64,000 nt of DNA from Micrasema longulum (GCA_022494885.1 JAGVSM010004555.1:124001-188000), one strand, 5' to 3'; positions 11,300 to 24,020 are shown, numbered from the stretch's first letter. Notes: generated by a model from the letters alone, not told the origin. Program-made: numbers and translations.

Positions 11300-12900
11300 G
11301 TTCTACAAAATAAACCCCAAACCTATCAATATTTCAATCTCTTTGGGAGCTACGTGCCCTAAACATCTAATTTGAATATTGATATATTTTACAAATAAGG
11401 GTTAAAGTGAATAATTAATTTATATCGATTAAAATGATGTAATAAATTTGATGTGGTGGCATAATGCAATCTGAGGTGAATTAGCATAAAATTCGTATTA
11501 TTTTGTTTTGTAAGGAACGCCCATCAACAGATGTCAGTAGTAAGGAGAACTAAAACCGCATGCTCTTTGTAAATTATAAAGGATGGGGGATCATGGTACT
11601 GAATGGAAAAACACCATAAAACGAACTCACTCTTAACGATTCAAATTAACATACTAACATTTAGTATAACAATGCATTAGCAAATTTTATTTGATGTGTT
11701 ATATTGATGTGTAATAATTTATTTCAATATTTAAATTTACAGTTGTGTATTTAAATAACATGTAAGATTTAGTTTGTACTTAAACAGAATCCGGTGCTAG
11801 ATTAAATCGTCGTGATCGCCGAACAATGACGGATGTGTGGAAAATGCGACATCGACTTATTTTTACATTTAATATTGAAAAGGTTATTCATAGGTTTTAT
11901 ATTTCGGGTTTTAAAAAATGTAATATATAAAACTAACCCAAGTATCAAATTATATACTTGTCAAAAAAATAATTTAACCGCACTCGTGTAAAGTTGATAT
12001 AAAGCCTAGAAGACTTAGAGTTACATATTAATTTATTTCAGAAGTTCTCCATTTTTGTGGAAATTTCAGGAAATATTGATTGGTTTTGCGCTTCAAATGC
12101 CAGACTATGAAATATTGCTTCGAAAAACTCATTCGTAATAACTTTTGCTTGTTTAATTAATCGGCAATTAAATAGACCTGCATGGAGGTAAATGTAATAT
12201 TATTACAGTCCCTGATACCTGAAACGAAAACGAAAATGCTGCAATCTGTGGACCAATACAGTGCCCTATGCACTATTAGTTGGGGATACGTGAATAATAA
12301 TACTTGAGAAAATACAAAGTATTCGTAATTTGTTTTCATTTGAAGCGACTTAAAATATCGCAGGATTGTATTTTTTTTTTGTGACACAAGTTCATTATTT
12401 TCCTAGGCGATTTCTTAATACTGTGATTATTTTATTCGTTTATTTGTTTGAATGGACATTTTGCAGCTTGTAAATAGAACATATATGGACAATAAAAACA
12501 ATATTGCACAGTCACAAAGCCAATTTTAGACATCACTGTCAATGATATTTTAACATATATTTTTGTCTAAGAATTTTGCTTTCAGAGAGGAACATCGCTT
12601 GTGCGAATTGCAAACATACAATAAACCTTCCACACATACTTCACAATATTTGCGAAACCCGGCTAATTGATTTTGACCATTATAGCAATATCTTTATGAA
12701 CAATATTTATATCCATGCTAATTGTTCGTGTTTCGTCATACACGCACGACCCGACACGCCGAATTTCTCTTTTATTACACTAAAAATAATTGACAATAAG
12801 TACGAAGTGGGGCGCTTTAATGTTACTCCCAAAACTTTAACCGTAACGATCAGTCACATATTATTCACAAGTCTATCAATTCACATCCACATCGAGAAGT
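11300..12900. other. Upstream region of CYP4, little recognised
   Basis: AT-rich DNA with one SINE C tail (12245-12292). The 108-codon frame at 12576-12902 is compositionally unremarkable and ends 42 bp before the CYP4 start. It may be 5' flank or UTR. I cannot place a promoter with confidence. Confidence 0.4.
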
Positions 12901-12944
12901 AAATATCTCTTGCATCGTATTTTCAGTCGAAATTTTCTCTTAAA

Positions 12945-15900
12945 ATGTCAGCTATAATAAGAAATTTCAAAGTGTTGTTTAGAGGTGTCGAGTCGAAGTT
13001 TTTGTTCGGTTTTTCGCCGGTTGTGACATTTAGTTTATTGGTGATTATTGTTTCTTTGCTTTATTACAATTGGAAGAGAAGAAGGCTTGTGAAATTGATC
13101 GCCAAGATACCAGGACCCTGGGCGCTGCCATTCATTGGAAATTGTGTGGAGTTGCAATGTGGACATGACGGTCAGTTATTTTTTTGTCATTAAAACGCAT
13201 AGTTATACAATAATGTTCTTAAAATTAAAATTACAATATGCATCCTAGTAAATTTTTTTGGGGTAACTTATCAGGTATGAGTTAAAACTTCATACGTTTT
13301 CAAATTTTCTAATAGATTTTAAAAAAACGTAATTTTTCTGATATGATTATGGAGATTTAACGAGACCAAATTAAAAATATTTATTTATGGTAAAAATATG
13401 CTTCCAGCCGACTAAAAAACAGACTGGTAAAATGAAAATTGATCGAAAAATAAATACACAAACTACCTATTTGATAATGTATTTTGTACGTAATAATATT
13501 TTTTACTTCGTAGATACGACATTTTACAACTTTCTGTGTAACTCACTTTGGGGTATGGCATAGCAACCTGGAGACTGGTCAACGTGTAACTCAAAATTAT
13601 TGTCAATCATGCACTTAAAAAAGTGTATTTAATAGTAAATTATGAGTCTTACTTTACCGTTTCACAGAAGATAATAGTCACGTGCGTCTCAATCTTGACA
13701 TGTATAAATTCCTGGATTTTAACACTTTGGTATATGCCCTTCGATTGTGTCTTCTTCTTATCATGCCAAATCTTTCTTGGCCGTCCTACGTTCCCATTAT
13801 CTATCATATTAGTTTTAACATCACATTTTTTTTCACAAACATTTTACATCAATTATTTTTTAATTAATTTTCCGTTTTATGAATGTAATACTAGTTAAAT
13901 TTAAATTGACTTACTTTTGCAACATTCAAGCATATTGAAATACCTTTGAATTTCCATTTAACGTGTGTTTTTTACCTACTTCATCTTTTTCGTTCAACAC
14001 CAACATTGTTTTCATTTATTTATTTTATTTAGTATACGACCTAAGCTTATTACAACAAGGCATACGAAGAAACATTTTTACAAGAAAACGAACAAAAAGA
14101 ACATAAAACCATGTAGCAAAGACAAATAAGGGCAGTAAAATAATGGTATACAATATACTTAAAACTAGATCCAAATTAATGAATAATTTTGAAACGTTTT
14201 GTTTTTATTTTTTAAAATACGTTTATATTGAAGTTGTTAATGAAGTTTTGCTCTTTCCGAATGTAATACTATACATACATCGATGCCTTAAGTTTATAAG
14301 TTTTAAAACTAATATACAATGGTCAAAACAAATATTATTTGCTGAAAGAATTCGTACAAATTCAGGGCATCCGAACTCTAGCAAAAACGAAAATAATTCA
14401 TGTTACCTACCTGTCTCAAAATTGAAATCCAAAAAATACAAATCCAACAAATACTCAATGATCGACATGTCAAAAGTCGTAATAATTGAGATGGCTGCAC
14501 GAGATGTATGAAAAAAGAGGAAGTGATGTCTGCATGTAAATACAGAGTGGTGTGGTGGTACCTGCCTTGGGTTCTCTGCTCGTAATTTAACTTCAACGAT
14601 CCGATTTCATATCACTCACAATAGTTATTCCTATTGTGTACTACTTGCACTGTATTTCTTTAATTGTATATTTTTTTCCAGAAATATACGAAAGACTAAC
14701 TGGAATTCGAACCTTATGGGGTAGTCGTCAGGGATTAAATAAGGGGTGGATGGGCACTAAACCCTATGTTTTGGTTTCCAAAGCTTCTACTGTAGAGGTA
14801 CATATTCATTTAATTTGTGTTACAGCAATTTTTGACAGTCGTATATTAATTGATTTATTTTTTTATTCACATCTTGATTCATTTTACAACTCTAATAGAT
14901 CGACGCTGTTTTTATGTAGCAGTAAATACTATTGCAAAATTTTCCGTTAAACTTCCCAAATATATATTTGTTTTTGCACCATAAGCCAAAAGGCCAAAGT
15001 ACCATGTGAATTACAGCGCAGAAAACCCAGACTTTGGGAAAATCACATTTAATGAAGCTCAGATTTTTTTTATTTTTTTTTGTTGTTTATTAATAGCCTT
15101 TCAAACTGAGCCAAAATTCTAATGCATCGAATTATCAGCGCTATGATTTTTTATAATTTTAAAATTACTCCGATTGTGAAATTACAATTTCTTGTCGAAT
15201 AGTTCTGCTGATTGATGAGTTGGCTTCCCGGAAACCGGAAATCTATCACGACATCAATTATTGTACATAAAAAAACCAAATCAATTCTTGTAGCACTGAT
15301 CTTCCTCATTGTTGTGATATTATCAAAAATTAACCTGAAACCCCCATTCGTAAGCATCTTAACCATTATGCTACGTTGGCCACCATATTGATTTTATCTA
15401 TGCCTTAATGAATTTATTCAAAATCTGTGGTAAATAAAAAAAATATTGGAGAGTAATAAATATTGCGAATGCTCATTTAGTTTTAATTCTTACATTAAAT
15501 AAATTATAAAACATTTCTTTTAGAACAAACTATTCTCAGATTAACAGTTGCTAGCAAAATTACAATTTTTACCAATCCTTTTAAGTCGCAACATTAGTAT
15601 CTTAATACTTAAAAAAAAAGTAAATATGTACCATGTATGAATTTAAATGATATTTTTACAGCAATTTTTTTAGTTTCTCTAAATTTTGGAATATTTTTGT
15701 TTAGCCCATCCTTAATAGTTCAAAGCACATAAATAAGAGCTCTGAATATATTTACCTGAGGCCCTGGCTTGGTACTGGTTTACTCACCAGCTCTGGACAT
15801 AAATGGAGACACAGAAGAAAGGTAATAATAGTTCAAATTTGAAACAAATAAAACGTGGAAATAACTTTTTTTTTAAATTTCTTGTGCTAAAATATTTATA

Positions 15901-18900
15901 CTGTTTATTTTTTATTATGTACTCGTATACTACGTATATAGAATATACTTACATGTTTTTACTGTAAAACTAATTAAACAGTTTTTTAAATCATGTTTTA
16001 TATTATGTTTTTATGCTGTGTACTGTTAGGGCCTTACTCATAAAATTGATATAAAGTTACGCCTAGTATAGAACATACGTTATGGTAGAATACGGTTGGA
16101 AATACCACCCTTATGAAAGTGTTAGAATAAATAAATAAATACTATTTACCCATATGATGTACTGCCAAAAACACAACTCAACGAAAACATTAACCTATAT
16201 AATTAGTAAATGCGTTATTACATAATTCACATAGTTGAGATCCTCATTACTTCTTACTACGATTTTAACTATGTTTTTTTCTATAAAATTTACAGTTTTT
16301 TTATGATTTTTTTACTATGATATTTACTATGTTTTTTACTGTTTCATTACCATGTTTTTTTAAATATGTTTTTTCAACTATGTTTTTAACTGCCTATGTT
16401 TTTAGTATGTTTTTTAGTATGTCTTTTATTATGTGTTTTCTATGTTCATTTATTATGTTTATTTTATTATGTTTTGTCTTTATACTACACTTTTCCAAAA
16501 ATGTTGTTTAAATTTGTTTTTTCTTCGTATTGATAATTGTTTTTTTGTATGTTGACTGTCTAAAAACGGGATAAGTAATGGGGTAAAGTGTCTATTAATA
16601 TGATAAAAATAAATAAAGTTATAACCGTATAAATTATATAACGTTGAATTTATTTCCGTTTTAGATTCTAACGCCAGCATTTCATTTCAAAATTCTGGAT
16701 AACTTCATCGATGTATTCTTCGAGCATAGTTACATATTGGTCCATAAGATGAAAAAAGAACTAAACGGTGGTCCTTTTAACATATTCCCTTATGTTACTC
16801 TGTGTACCTTAGATATTATTTGTGGTAAGTTGTTTACTCGTTACTTTTGATTTACTTCAACATGGCAATTTTCGCTAATAATTCAATTTACAATTTTTTC
16901 TAGTAATATTTCCGTTCTTTTGTAATGAGGAAATTCATTTGTTTTTTTTTTTTGTTAATAGATTATCAAACTAAGCATTAAAATAAATCTATATATATAT
17001 ATCGTATTATCAGCGCTACGATTTTTTGCAATTTTGTATTTCTGAAATAACTCCGCGTGTGACGTCAGGGGTTCCCTTTCGCTCATTCTCGATCAGTTCT
17101 GCCCATCGGTCCAATTAAGGCAAATAAACTGGAAATCTTCCATAACTGTATTTTCATTGGTTGACTCATATGAACCGGTGACGTCGTTCAAAATAGTTCG
17201 TTTTTAACAAACTGTTATTTATTATTTTTTCGTATATTTTCAGGAATCTTTGCTTTACAATTAAATGCTCCGATTTTTATCGCGCGCAAGAAAACATTTA
17301 TTGTAATAAATTTTCCGTAGGGTTGAAGTTCCTGATTAACCCAAATATTTCAATTTCGGAGGGGGGGGGGCATTTGGAGCTGGTTGTAAATACTAAATTT
17401 GTTGCAACAGAGAGGGAAAACATTTTGAGAAGGATATATGGAAATCTAGGCATTGACCGGGCTTATGACCAGTCATTGGCTGAATACAATGTTACACAGT
17501 GTGTAAAATGGCCCTTAAACCAGCCAAAAACAGGTCAAAAGCTCTGTAAATGCCTAGATTTCCATATTCCTTTCCAAAAACTGTTTTCCTCTTTGTTTTA
17601 ATATATAAAATATTTTTTTATCACAGCTTATCTTTTTTTAGAATGCCTACCAAAATAATACAAAATATTAGATATAAATACTTTTTTATTGTGTATGCAG
17701 ACATTTGGTAGAATTCCATATTTATTTTGATAGTGTATCCAAAATAAAACAAGTTTATTGGAACAAAATTCTACTTTATTTTTTATAAAATAAACATATC
17801 TATTGTTTTAAAATGTCCTAACAAGACGAACCACGTCACAGTATACCATTTGTATATTTTATAAAAAATAAAATAGAATTATAATCCAATAAACTTGTTT
17901 TATTTTGGATACATTACCAAATTAAAAATACTTTTTACAGCTTTTTACTCATACAACGGCAAATTTTTTCCAGTAACCATAATATATAAATAAGGTTTAA
18001 ACAATATATCTATACAAAAAAAATAATCTACTGATACAAATAATAGCATTTTTAAAGAAACAATTCAGCATGCTACTTGTGTTTTTAAGAATCAGTGCAT
18101 AAATGGATAAATCTAATTACTTTCTTTTATTTACATGGTATCATTTAAATTAGTAAAAATATTTTTTATTGAAATTATAGCGCAAATAAAACATCTCATA
18201 TTTTATTTTTAGAAACTGCCATGGGGAGAAAGGTTAACGCACAGAACGATAGCGAATCCGAATATGTGAAAGCCATCTATGAGTAAGTAGAGAAAGTATT
18301 TTGGAGACCTTAAGAAGGCACTTTATCGCCCCCACGCACCCGTGCGGGCTTCACTATATCAATTTATTTACCCATCCACTCGGAAAATGGAGCGCTCTTG
18401 CGTTATATTTTCACAAGAGATACTATTATTTCCGCCGTAGATACTACACATTCGGCTCCCTCGTGTACAGCGCTGGTGTACCTTATGATTGAAATATATT
18501 TCGCACGAAATACGGGCACAAGTGATAGGCAATCATGATATGTCAGTCAAATGTTCATTCGATCATAATCTGACAGTATGGAAAATATTCGCTCAGTTTT
18601 ATTTTTGAAATAACTCGCTTATCTGTAAAAAAAACTAAATAGGACTTATCAACAAAAGACAAAGTAAAACTGAACAAGATTTTTTTTACATATACATATG
18701 CACATATATAATATATATATATATTATTATAACAATCATTTCTATCCCACCGGATCCGCGTAGAATAGTTTATTAGAGCAGCTAGAAGGAACATGAAATG
18801 TTTGAATGTATTATTATATTTTAAAAAAAATAAATACCTAAGCTTTGTCAAAATAAGCAACTCCCATCTAAAAATATTTGCATAAAATAAAAATTGAAAG

Positions 18901-21900
18901 CGTTTCGCAATTTATAATTCTGCACGAGATCCCGGGTTCAACTCCTGAATAGGTTGGTGTATTTTTACTGCAGTATTAACTTAAGTGCCTGGAATTATTT
19001 ATGTTTGTATTTAATTTGTAAATTTACAATTTCACATCAATTTACTTACTAGTACAACCTCAGAGTAATAATTCGCTATAGAAGCCCTTTAGTTTTTCGC
19101 ATAGAACAAAGGCGTTTTTAGATTTTTGGGTGGTTTTTAGTTTATCAGCAAATAGGAAACGGATGGTTTTGGTTTGCGCTTGCAATTTTTGACCGAAGTC
19201 TTACGTTGAATTGCTGTAAACTGTAGCTAACTTTGTGGTTGATAATAATAGAATGGTTTTTGTGCATATGGGTGACTCTATTAGCCAATGGCGTATTATT
19301 ACTCTAAAAGTAAAACACTATATTAAATAGCTCATTAAATGTACCGAAATTAAAATTTATCTTAAATTCTACATAAAACACTACTTATTCCTAATGTGAA
19401 CAAAGCATTTTGAAAAGGGGAGACGCTTTAAGCTTCACTGAGACTTTCTAGCAACTCATTGAACATTTTTAAACCTTATAGTAGATAAAGGTTATTTTAA
19501 GTTTTAGTCGAACTGGTTCATGAAGTGCAAGGTGCTCTGCTTTCGTAAAACAAATAATAAATAATCATTAAAGGTACTCAGCATTTTGTATGCTGATGCT
19601 TTATGCACAATTGGGTACGGATGGGGGAAAAGAAGTGATGTTTGTATTTTTGGTGTATAATGCTACAAGAGTTATATCATCAAACTGATCATTTCGTGTT
19701 CCCTTTTTTGCAGAATGGGCAATATTGTTCTCAAAAGACAGTCAAAGCTTTGGCTTCAGCTAGATTGGGTCTTCAAAATGACAGACAGCTATGTACGACA
19801 TCAAAAATGCTTGAAAATTTTGCATGATTTTTCATATAAAGTAATCAGAGAACGAAAACAGGAAATTGCAGATGATAAATCAAATGAAGAAACCAAACAA
19901 TCGCAAGATGATGAAAGCCTTTATGCCAAGAAGAAACTTGCATTCTTAGACCTACTGATAGAAGCCTCCCAGGATGGTACTGTCCTAAGTACTGACGATA
20001 TTAGAGAAGAAGTGGATACATTTATGTTTGAAGTAGGTTTTGAATATTTATAATAAATTTTTTTCGACAAATTTATTAACTTCAAAACCTAGCATCCCAA
20101 ATTCTTTGTTTGTTGTAGCTTTTGTTTGATTTGGTGATTTTTTTATTGAATATACGTAAGACTTTTATTGGATTCCAGCAATACCCATGAAGCACATGAT
20201 CAAACCATTTCATGACTATAATATAATGCTCAATTTCAATTTTCAGGGTCACGATACTACATCAGCAGGCCTTAGCTGGTGTCTTTATCTTCTAGGATGC
20301 CATCAAGATATTCAGCAGAAAGCCGCAGAAGAACTGGACTCGATATTCGATGGAGACATCGACAGGAAACCTTCAATGAAGGAATTGTTTGATATGAAAT
20401 ACTTAGAATGCTGCATTAAAGAAGCACTCAGATTGTTTCCGAGCGTGCCCATAATTGCGAGATATCTAAATGAAGACGTACAAATAGGTGATAAGTTTGC
20501 ATATAAAAAGAGACCAATATCTCAACAGAATCGAAGGAAATAATGTTTTGATAAATATCTAAATAGCTGGGAATTATTGAGGATTGTGTAGTCCTAGCAT
20601 TTACAGGGCCCAAGACCTATCATTGGTTGGTTTTAGTGATCACTTTACACAGTATGTAACATCTACCGGACCTACACAATTTTCAGATGTTGAAGAAAGG
20701 ACGCCTACTTTGACCTTCGACTAGACATACAACTTTTGAAAATTATTTGTTTATTTGTATATATTTATTTAGCTAATAAATGTACAATATAATATACATT
20801 TACTTATTAGTATAAAACCATATAAATAATCTAAACAAAAAGAGGTAACATCAATTTATCTATAATTTTAAATAATATATTATTTATCTCTAATTTTCAA
20901 CCAAGTATTTTTATTGAAAAGACTGAGACTTTCTGACAACTCATTAAATGTTTCCAAACCTTTATAGTATAAGTTGTTTTGAATTCCTGTCAGTCTCACC
21001 TTAGGAAGTCTGAATTGCCTGAACTTCTCGTTCCATACTTGTGGAAATCTTTATTATATTTAATACCTTCTAACATGTGTCCAGGAGGCAGTCCGTTTTT
21101 CAACTTTAACAGTCAGAGTATTGAACAGAATTCTTCGAATATATACCTACTACAATTATATACAAAATATTATAGTATATCATAGAATTATTTCCTTCGT
21201 CTCTGTTGAGATATTGGCCTGTTTAGATAAAATCATCATGTTAGTTTAAACATATATAGACATGCTCAAAATATTGTATATTATATTATGTAACTTAAAA
21301 TAATTTAACCACCTAATGCAGAAAATGTAATGTTCAGTAAATGTAAATTTAGGTTTGTAAAATAGGTCGTTTATTTTGCAGGTGATTTTTTAGTTCCTGC
21401 TGGAACAACAGCTATGATAGTAACTCACATGTTACACCGTGACCCCAAAGCGTTTCCGAATCCTGAAGTGTTTGATCCTGAAAGATTTTTACCTGAAAAC
21501 TGTCGAGGAAGACATCCATATGCCTATATTCCTTTCAGCGCTGGACCAAGAAACTGCATAGGTTAGAATGATCAACAACATCAAATAGTAATTTATGCAA
21601 ATATTTTTTACCTTTTCCTGCATACACTATTGTAGTGACATCAGCGGGGTATGCTATAAAGCATAATCTACAAATAGATTCCGGGTTTTGGCCAACAACG
21701 CTTACGTTGAGAGATATGTGGCATTTTAAAAACCGGAAACTTTAACATGATAAGTTTAAAAGACGCATCTTCTGTTTATGTTCCAGGTCAAAGATTTGCC
21801 ATTCTTGAAGAAAAGGTCGTGTTATCAACAATACTGAGAAAATATCGCGTTGAATCCGTGGATAGAAGGGAAGATCTCACCTTGTTAGGAGAACTTATCC

Positions 21901-21950
21901 TTAGACCCAAAGATGGACTCCGACTAAAGATTTATCCTCGAAAGAACTAA
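12945..21950 (+). CDS. Cytochrome P450, CYP4 family (CYP4C-like), nine exons
   Basis: Coding exons are 12945-13170, 14682-14797, 15705-15821, 16665-16824, 18213-18282, 19714-20032, 20247-20487, 21382-21561 and 21787-21950. They total 1593 nt (530 aa), all introns are GT-AG and phases join without a break. Residues 23-42 form an N-terminal membrane anchor followed by basic residues and the proline-rich [11 protein letters not shown] (56-66). Helix C has WRHRR (148-152). The I helix reads EGHDTT, with Glu336 at the position that esterifies heme in CYP4 enzymes. EALR (395-398) is the ExxR pair, PERF is 449-452, and [11 protein letters not shown] (467-477) holds the heme ligand Cys475. Length is normal for CYP4. 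The likely role is NADPH-dependent omega-hydroxylation of fatty acids, hormones or xenobiotics on the ER; the substrate is not readable. The start ATG has A at -3 and lies just after a possible 5'UTR acceptor (ttttcag). The CYP4C assignment is by resemblance. Introns are full of MITEs and LINE pieces, but no exon is interrupted. Confidence 0.95.
13680..13830 (-). pseudogene. Degenerate LINE C-terminus in CYP4 intron 1
   Basis: Read leftward, one frame gives [15 protein letters not shown] followed by a lysine-rich stretch. GRPRKxWxD is the motif near the C-terminus of many insect non-LTR RT proteins. The match is short and decayed. Confidence 0.35.
15100..15345 (-). mobile_element. MITE family M1, copy 2 (partial), CYP4 intron 2
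   Basis: The end block cgaattatcagcgctatgatttttt and the later gttggcttcccggaaaccggaaat match other M1 copies in reverse orientation. The terminal GAGGAAGTTC repeat is not recognisable on the right, so the copy is truncated or diverged. Confidence 0.55.
16262..16490 (+). repeat. Degenerate tandem tract of TATGTTTTT units, CYP4 intron 3
   Basis: Over about 230 bp, units like actatgttttttactatg and tatgttttttagtatg repeat with small changes, making a strongly strand-asymmetric T-rich tract. The 64-codon frame here (16317-16511) is a product of the repeat, not a gene. Confidence 0.7.
17000..17333 (-). mobile_element. MITE family M1, copy 3, CYP4 intron 4
   Basis: It begins tcgtattatcagcgctacg, carries TGACGTCA at 17059 and a related GTGACGTCG near 17180, and ends ttccgtagggttgaagttcct, the family terminus in reverse. 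Confidence 0.65.
17361..17370 (+). repeat. Ten-base G run
   Basis: A run of ten G in otherwise AT-rich intron DNA, just outside fold-back element FB1 copy a. It is a likely site of length polymorphism and sequencing error. Confidence 0.8.
17398..17600. mobile_element. Fold-back element FB1, copy a, CYP4 intron 4
   Basis: The left arm (tttgttgcaacagagaggga ... atatggaaatctaggcatt ... gggcttatgacc) and the right arm (tctgtaaatgcctagatttccatattcc ... tcctctttgtttt) are inverted copies of about 85 bp around a short centre. The family consensus includes CAGGGCTTATGACCTGTCAT. The open frame here (17323-17601) is an artefact of the hairpin. Confidence 0.75.
17734..17913. mobile_element. 180-bp hairpin MITE, CYP4 intron 4
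   Basis: It starts TGTATCCAAAATAAAACAAG and ends with the exact inverted equivalent (cttgttttattttggataca). The arms extend about 65 bp with a few mismatches. The centre contains gtcctaacaagacgaacc. No clear target duplication is visible. Confidence 0.75.
19390..19500 (-). pseudogene. Decayed LINE tail, CYP4 intron 5
   Basis: The reverse strand encodes a broken version of [15 protein letters not shown], the same segment as in the better copy at 20870-21065. It is short and frameshifted. Confidence 0.4.
19588..19645 (+). repeat. SINE family C 3' tail
   Basis: gctttatgcacaattgggtacggatggggga resembles the family C end. It lies in CYP4 intron 5, about 70 bp before the exon 6 acceptor. Confidence 0.4.
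20508..21228. mobile_element. Diverged FB1 copy b with an internal LINE tail, CYP4 intron 7
   Basis: The left segment (accaatatctcaacagaatc ... gcatttacagggcccaagacc ... gatcactttacacagtatgtaac) is FB1-like. An inverted match to its outer end (cgtctctgttgagatattgg) lies at 21200-21221. Between them sits an antisense LINE tail (20870-21065), suggesting insertion or capture. Confidence 0.5.
20870..21065 (-). pseudogene. LINE RT C-terminal fragment, CYP4 intron 7
   Basis: Reverse translation with one frameshift gives [18 protein letters not shown], then [18 protein letters not shown] and [11 protein letters not shown]. The pattern R.RLT..QN.L.YKGL..FNELP is the usual end of CR1/Jockey-like RT proteins. 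Confidence 0.65.
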
Positions 21951-21994
21951 TTACGATTTTTTTGTACAATCAAATTATATTTTGGTCACTACTT

Positions 21995-22255
21995 CTTCTC
22001 TTAGTGCCCTGTCAGGTATCCCCAACGTTGGCAATCACTCTGGCGATGTCTCTCTGTCATGTGCGGCCCGGAAAATCGGCTCCACCATCCTGAAGCTAGT
22101 CAAGTCTCGTATATTACGCAGACAGGACATCTGTCTTCTTCCAACCCCTCGGTGACCCTCAATCTTGCCCTTCAAAATTAAATGAAGCAAACTGTACTTT
22201 TCTCTACGCATTATATGCCCCAGATACGAAATTTTGGTCGCTACGACAGGTCTTA
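21995..22255 (-). pseudogene. LINE tail antisense to the CYP4 3' flank
   Basis: The reverse strand reads SYLGHIMRREKYSLLHLILK, GKIEGHRGVGRRQMSCLRNI and FRAAHDRE. LGHIMR..KY.LL..I..GKI.G.RG.GRR..SWL.N.R is a well-known non-LTR RT C-terminal signature. It starts about 45 bp after the CYP4 stop. Confidence 0.75.
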
Positions 22256-22299
22256 TTAAAAGCGGGAAATACTTGTAGCAGTAATACTCATTATTTTGG

Positions 22300-22305
22300 A
22301 ATAAA
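22300..22305 (+). other. Candidate polyadenylation signal of the CYP4 gene
   Basis: This is the first AATAAA I see downstream of the CYP4 stop, 350 nt on. If it is used, the 3'UTR contains an antisense LINE tail (21995-22255). Confidence 0.3.
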
Positions 22306-22814
22306 TCTCATATATTTTTCTGAGGGGTCACAAAGAATGTCAGAAATTCAATTGAAATTATTGAAAGAAAATAATTTACTGAAGTTACGAAAGAGAAAAG
22401 GAATTTGATGAAAAAAGAATACCAAAAAAATAATGTACCAGAATAAGAACATAATTCTTGACAGCTAGTATTAAACGTGTTATAATTTGTCGCAATAAAT
22501 TTTTAAGTGTTTTACGTTTGCTATTTTATTAACACAACAACCTTGATTAACAGAAAGTTACAGGCTGTTTCTTAAATGAAATAATTATAAATATTAAATA
22601 AAAAAAAAAAAATTTCATCTCCATTCCCCGATTTTGCGTCTAAATGTTAGAAGACCAATACTGGAATTTAATCCTGTTAAGATTTCATCTAAAGATACCA
22701 AAATCTCAGCAGAGACGAAGAAAATAACTTTTTGATAAATTTTATCAACCGAGATAAAAGTTTTATTCTGGAATCTGAAAATTTATAAAAACAGTTTGTT
22801 AATTAATCTAATCG

Positions 22815-22932
22815 GGTTGTGGTGCCGGGCCTAGTGTTGTGGACTCACGGAACAGAGGTCAGAGTTTCGAATCTCACTTTACCCCAACACAAGATTGAAA
22901 TATTTGGGTAAATTATAAGGCCGCAAATATTA
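22815..22932 (+). repeat. SINE family A, copy 2
   Basis: tRNA-like head ggttgtggtgccgggcctag ... B-box-like gtttcgaatctcac, then the shared tail atatttgggtaaattataag. It is the only plus-strand copy of the family in the window. Confidence 0.7.
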
Positions 22933-23104
22933 ATTTTTCAAATAGTTTCTGAAAATCAAAAAAATGTAATAATATAAATTTCTGTTTGGTGTATGTACAT
23001 TGCTTTTAAAAAAATACATGGTTTATGTTAAAGACTTGAATGTCGTTAGCGCATTAGTTCCCAAGTACACGCATCCGCAACGTGAATTCAGGCTGTAATA
23101 AATT

Positions 23105-23415
23105 AGAATGTTCAGTGCTACTGAAAATTAGATTTAAAAATTGTTTCCGTACAAGAGGTAAAAATTAGTTAGTTGTTCGTCGAAGTTTCTCTAAAACAAA
23201 TTAAGAAGATAATAAAAACAAACTACTTTAAACGACGCCACAAGTTATTTTAAATCAACCAATAATAGAGTGGTGATATAGATTCTCGGTTTCCGTGAAG
23301 CCAATTCACCAATCAGGACAACTCACCAAAAAAAAACTGATTATGTCACGCTCGGAGTAATTAAAAAATTTGAAAATTCTAAAAAATCGTGGCGATAATA
23401 ATACGATACGATACA
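23105..23415 (+). mobile_element. MITE family M1, copy 4
   Basis: The left end aatgttcagtgctactgaaa matches the M1 terminus, the middle has ttccgtgaagccaattcacc, and the right part has atcgtggcgataataatacg. The right terminus is not clean. Confidence 0.6.
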
Positions 23416-23710
23416 TAAAAATAAAAATGTTATTTTTGTTAGTTTGATAGTTTACACTTTAAGCACCGGCCAAATACACATAGAATTTACCCTGTGCCCG
23501 ACCCATTTTTGTGAAATGTCATGCTTTGTGAAGGGTTTCTTAAACGTGTCATAATTATGAAAATACTAAGTTAAATCAATTGTAACCTCTCATGTTTATT
23601 TGAAACAATTTAATAAGTCATTTTTGTATGTTAGTTTTGGCCTTTATGGAGATCCACATTGCAATGCTTGCACGTATACCTACGGGGTCTCACTCCTTTT
23701 TTTGTGCTTT

Positions 23711-23937
23711 GGATCCCGGAGCCGTGCAAACACGTGATTATAATATCCACGCGTTGTGTCCCGGTCCCGTGTTTTCACGTAGTTTACCAGCAGCGAAAAA
23801 GTACTAATAAAAGTCACTAGTGACATCTAGATGTCAATAAAATGCACTTTTTTGAACAGCTGGTAAACCACGTGAAAACACGGGACCGGGACACAGCGCG
23901 TGGTTATATAATTACGTTTTTACACGGCTCCGGGATA
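23711..23937. mobile_element. 227-bp fold-back element with GC-richer arms
   Basis: Arm 23711-23791 (ggatcccggagccgtg ... gtcccggtcccgtgttttc) pairs with 23859-23937 at about 90% by eye. The centre continues the palindrome with gtcactagtgac and the perfect 16-bp TGACATCTAGATGTCA. It is non-coding, intergenic between CYP4 and the compact saposin gene. Confidence 0.8.
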
Positions 23938-24020
23938 CAAATTGTTAACAAATAAAATAAAAACTCCCGAACTTTCTCATTAGTTAATGATTGACCGCAG
24001 TTTTTTATATATTTTTTAAA

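Noticed and set aside
12576..12902. 108-codon frame just upstream of CYP4
   Set aside because: No recognisable protein features, AT-driven composition and no splice link to the CYP4 start; likely flank or UTR.
16317..16511. 64-codon hydrophobic frame
   Set aside because: Translation of a TATGTTTTT tandem tract.
17323..17601. 92-codon open frame
   Set aside because: It spans a G run and both arms of fold-back element FB1 inside a CYP4 intron.
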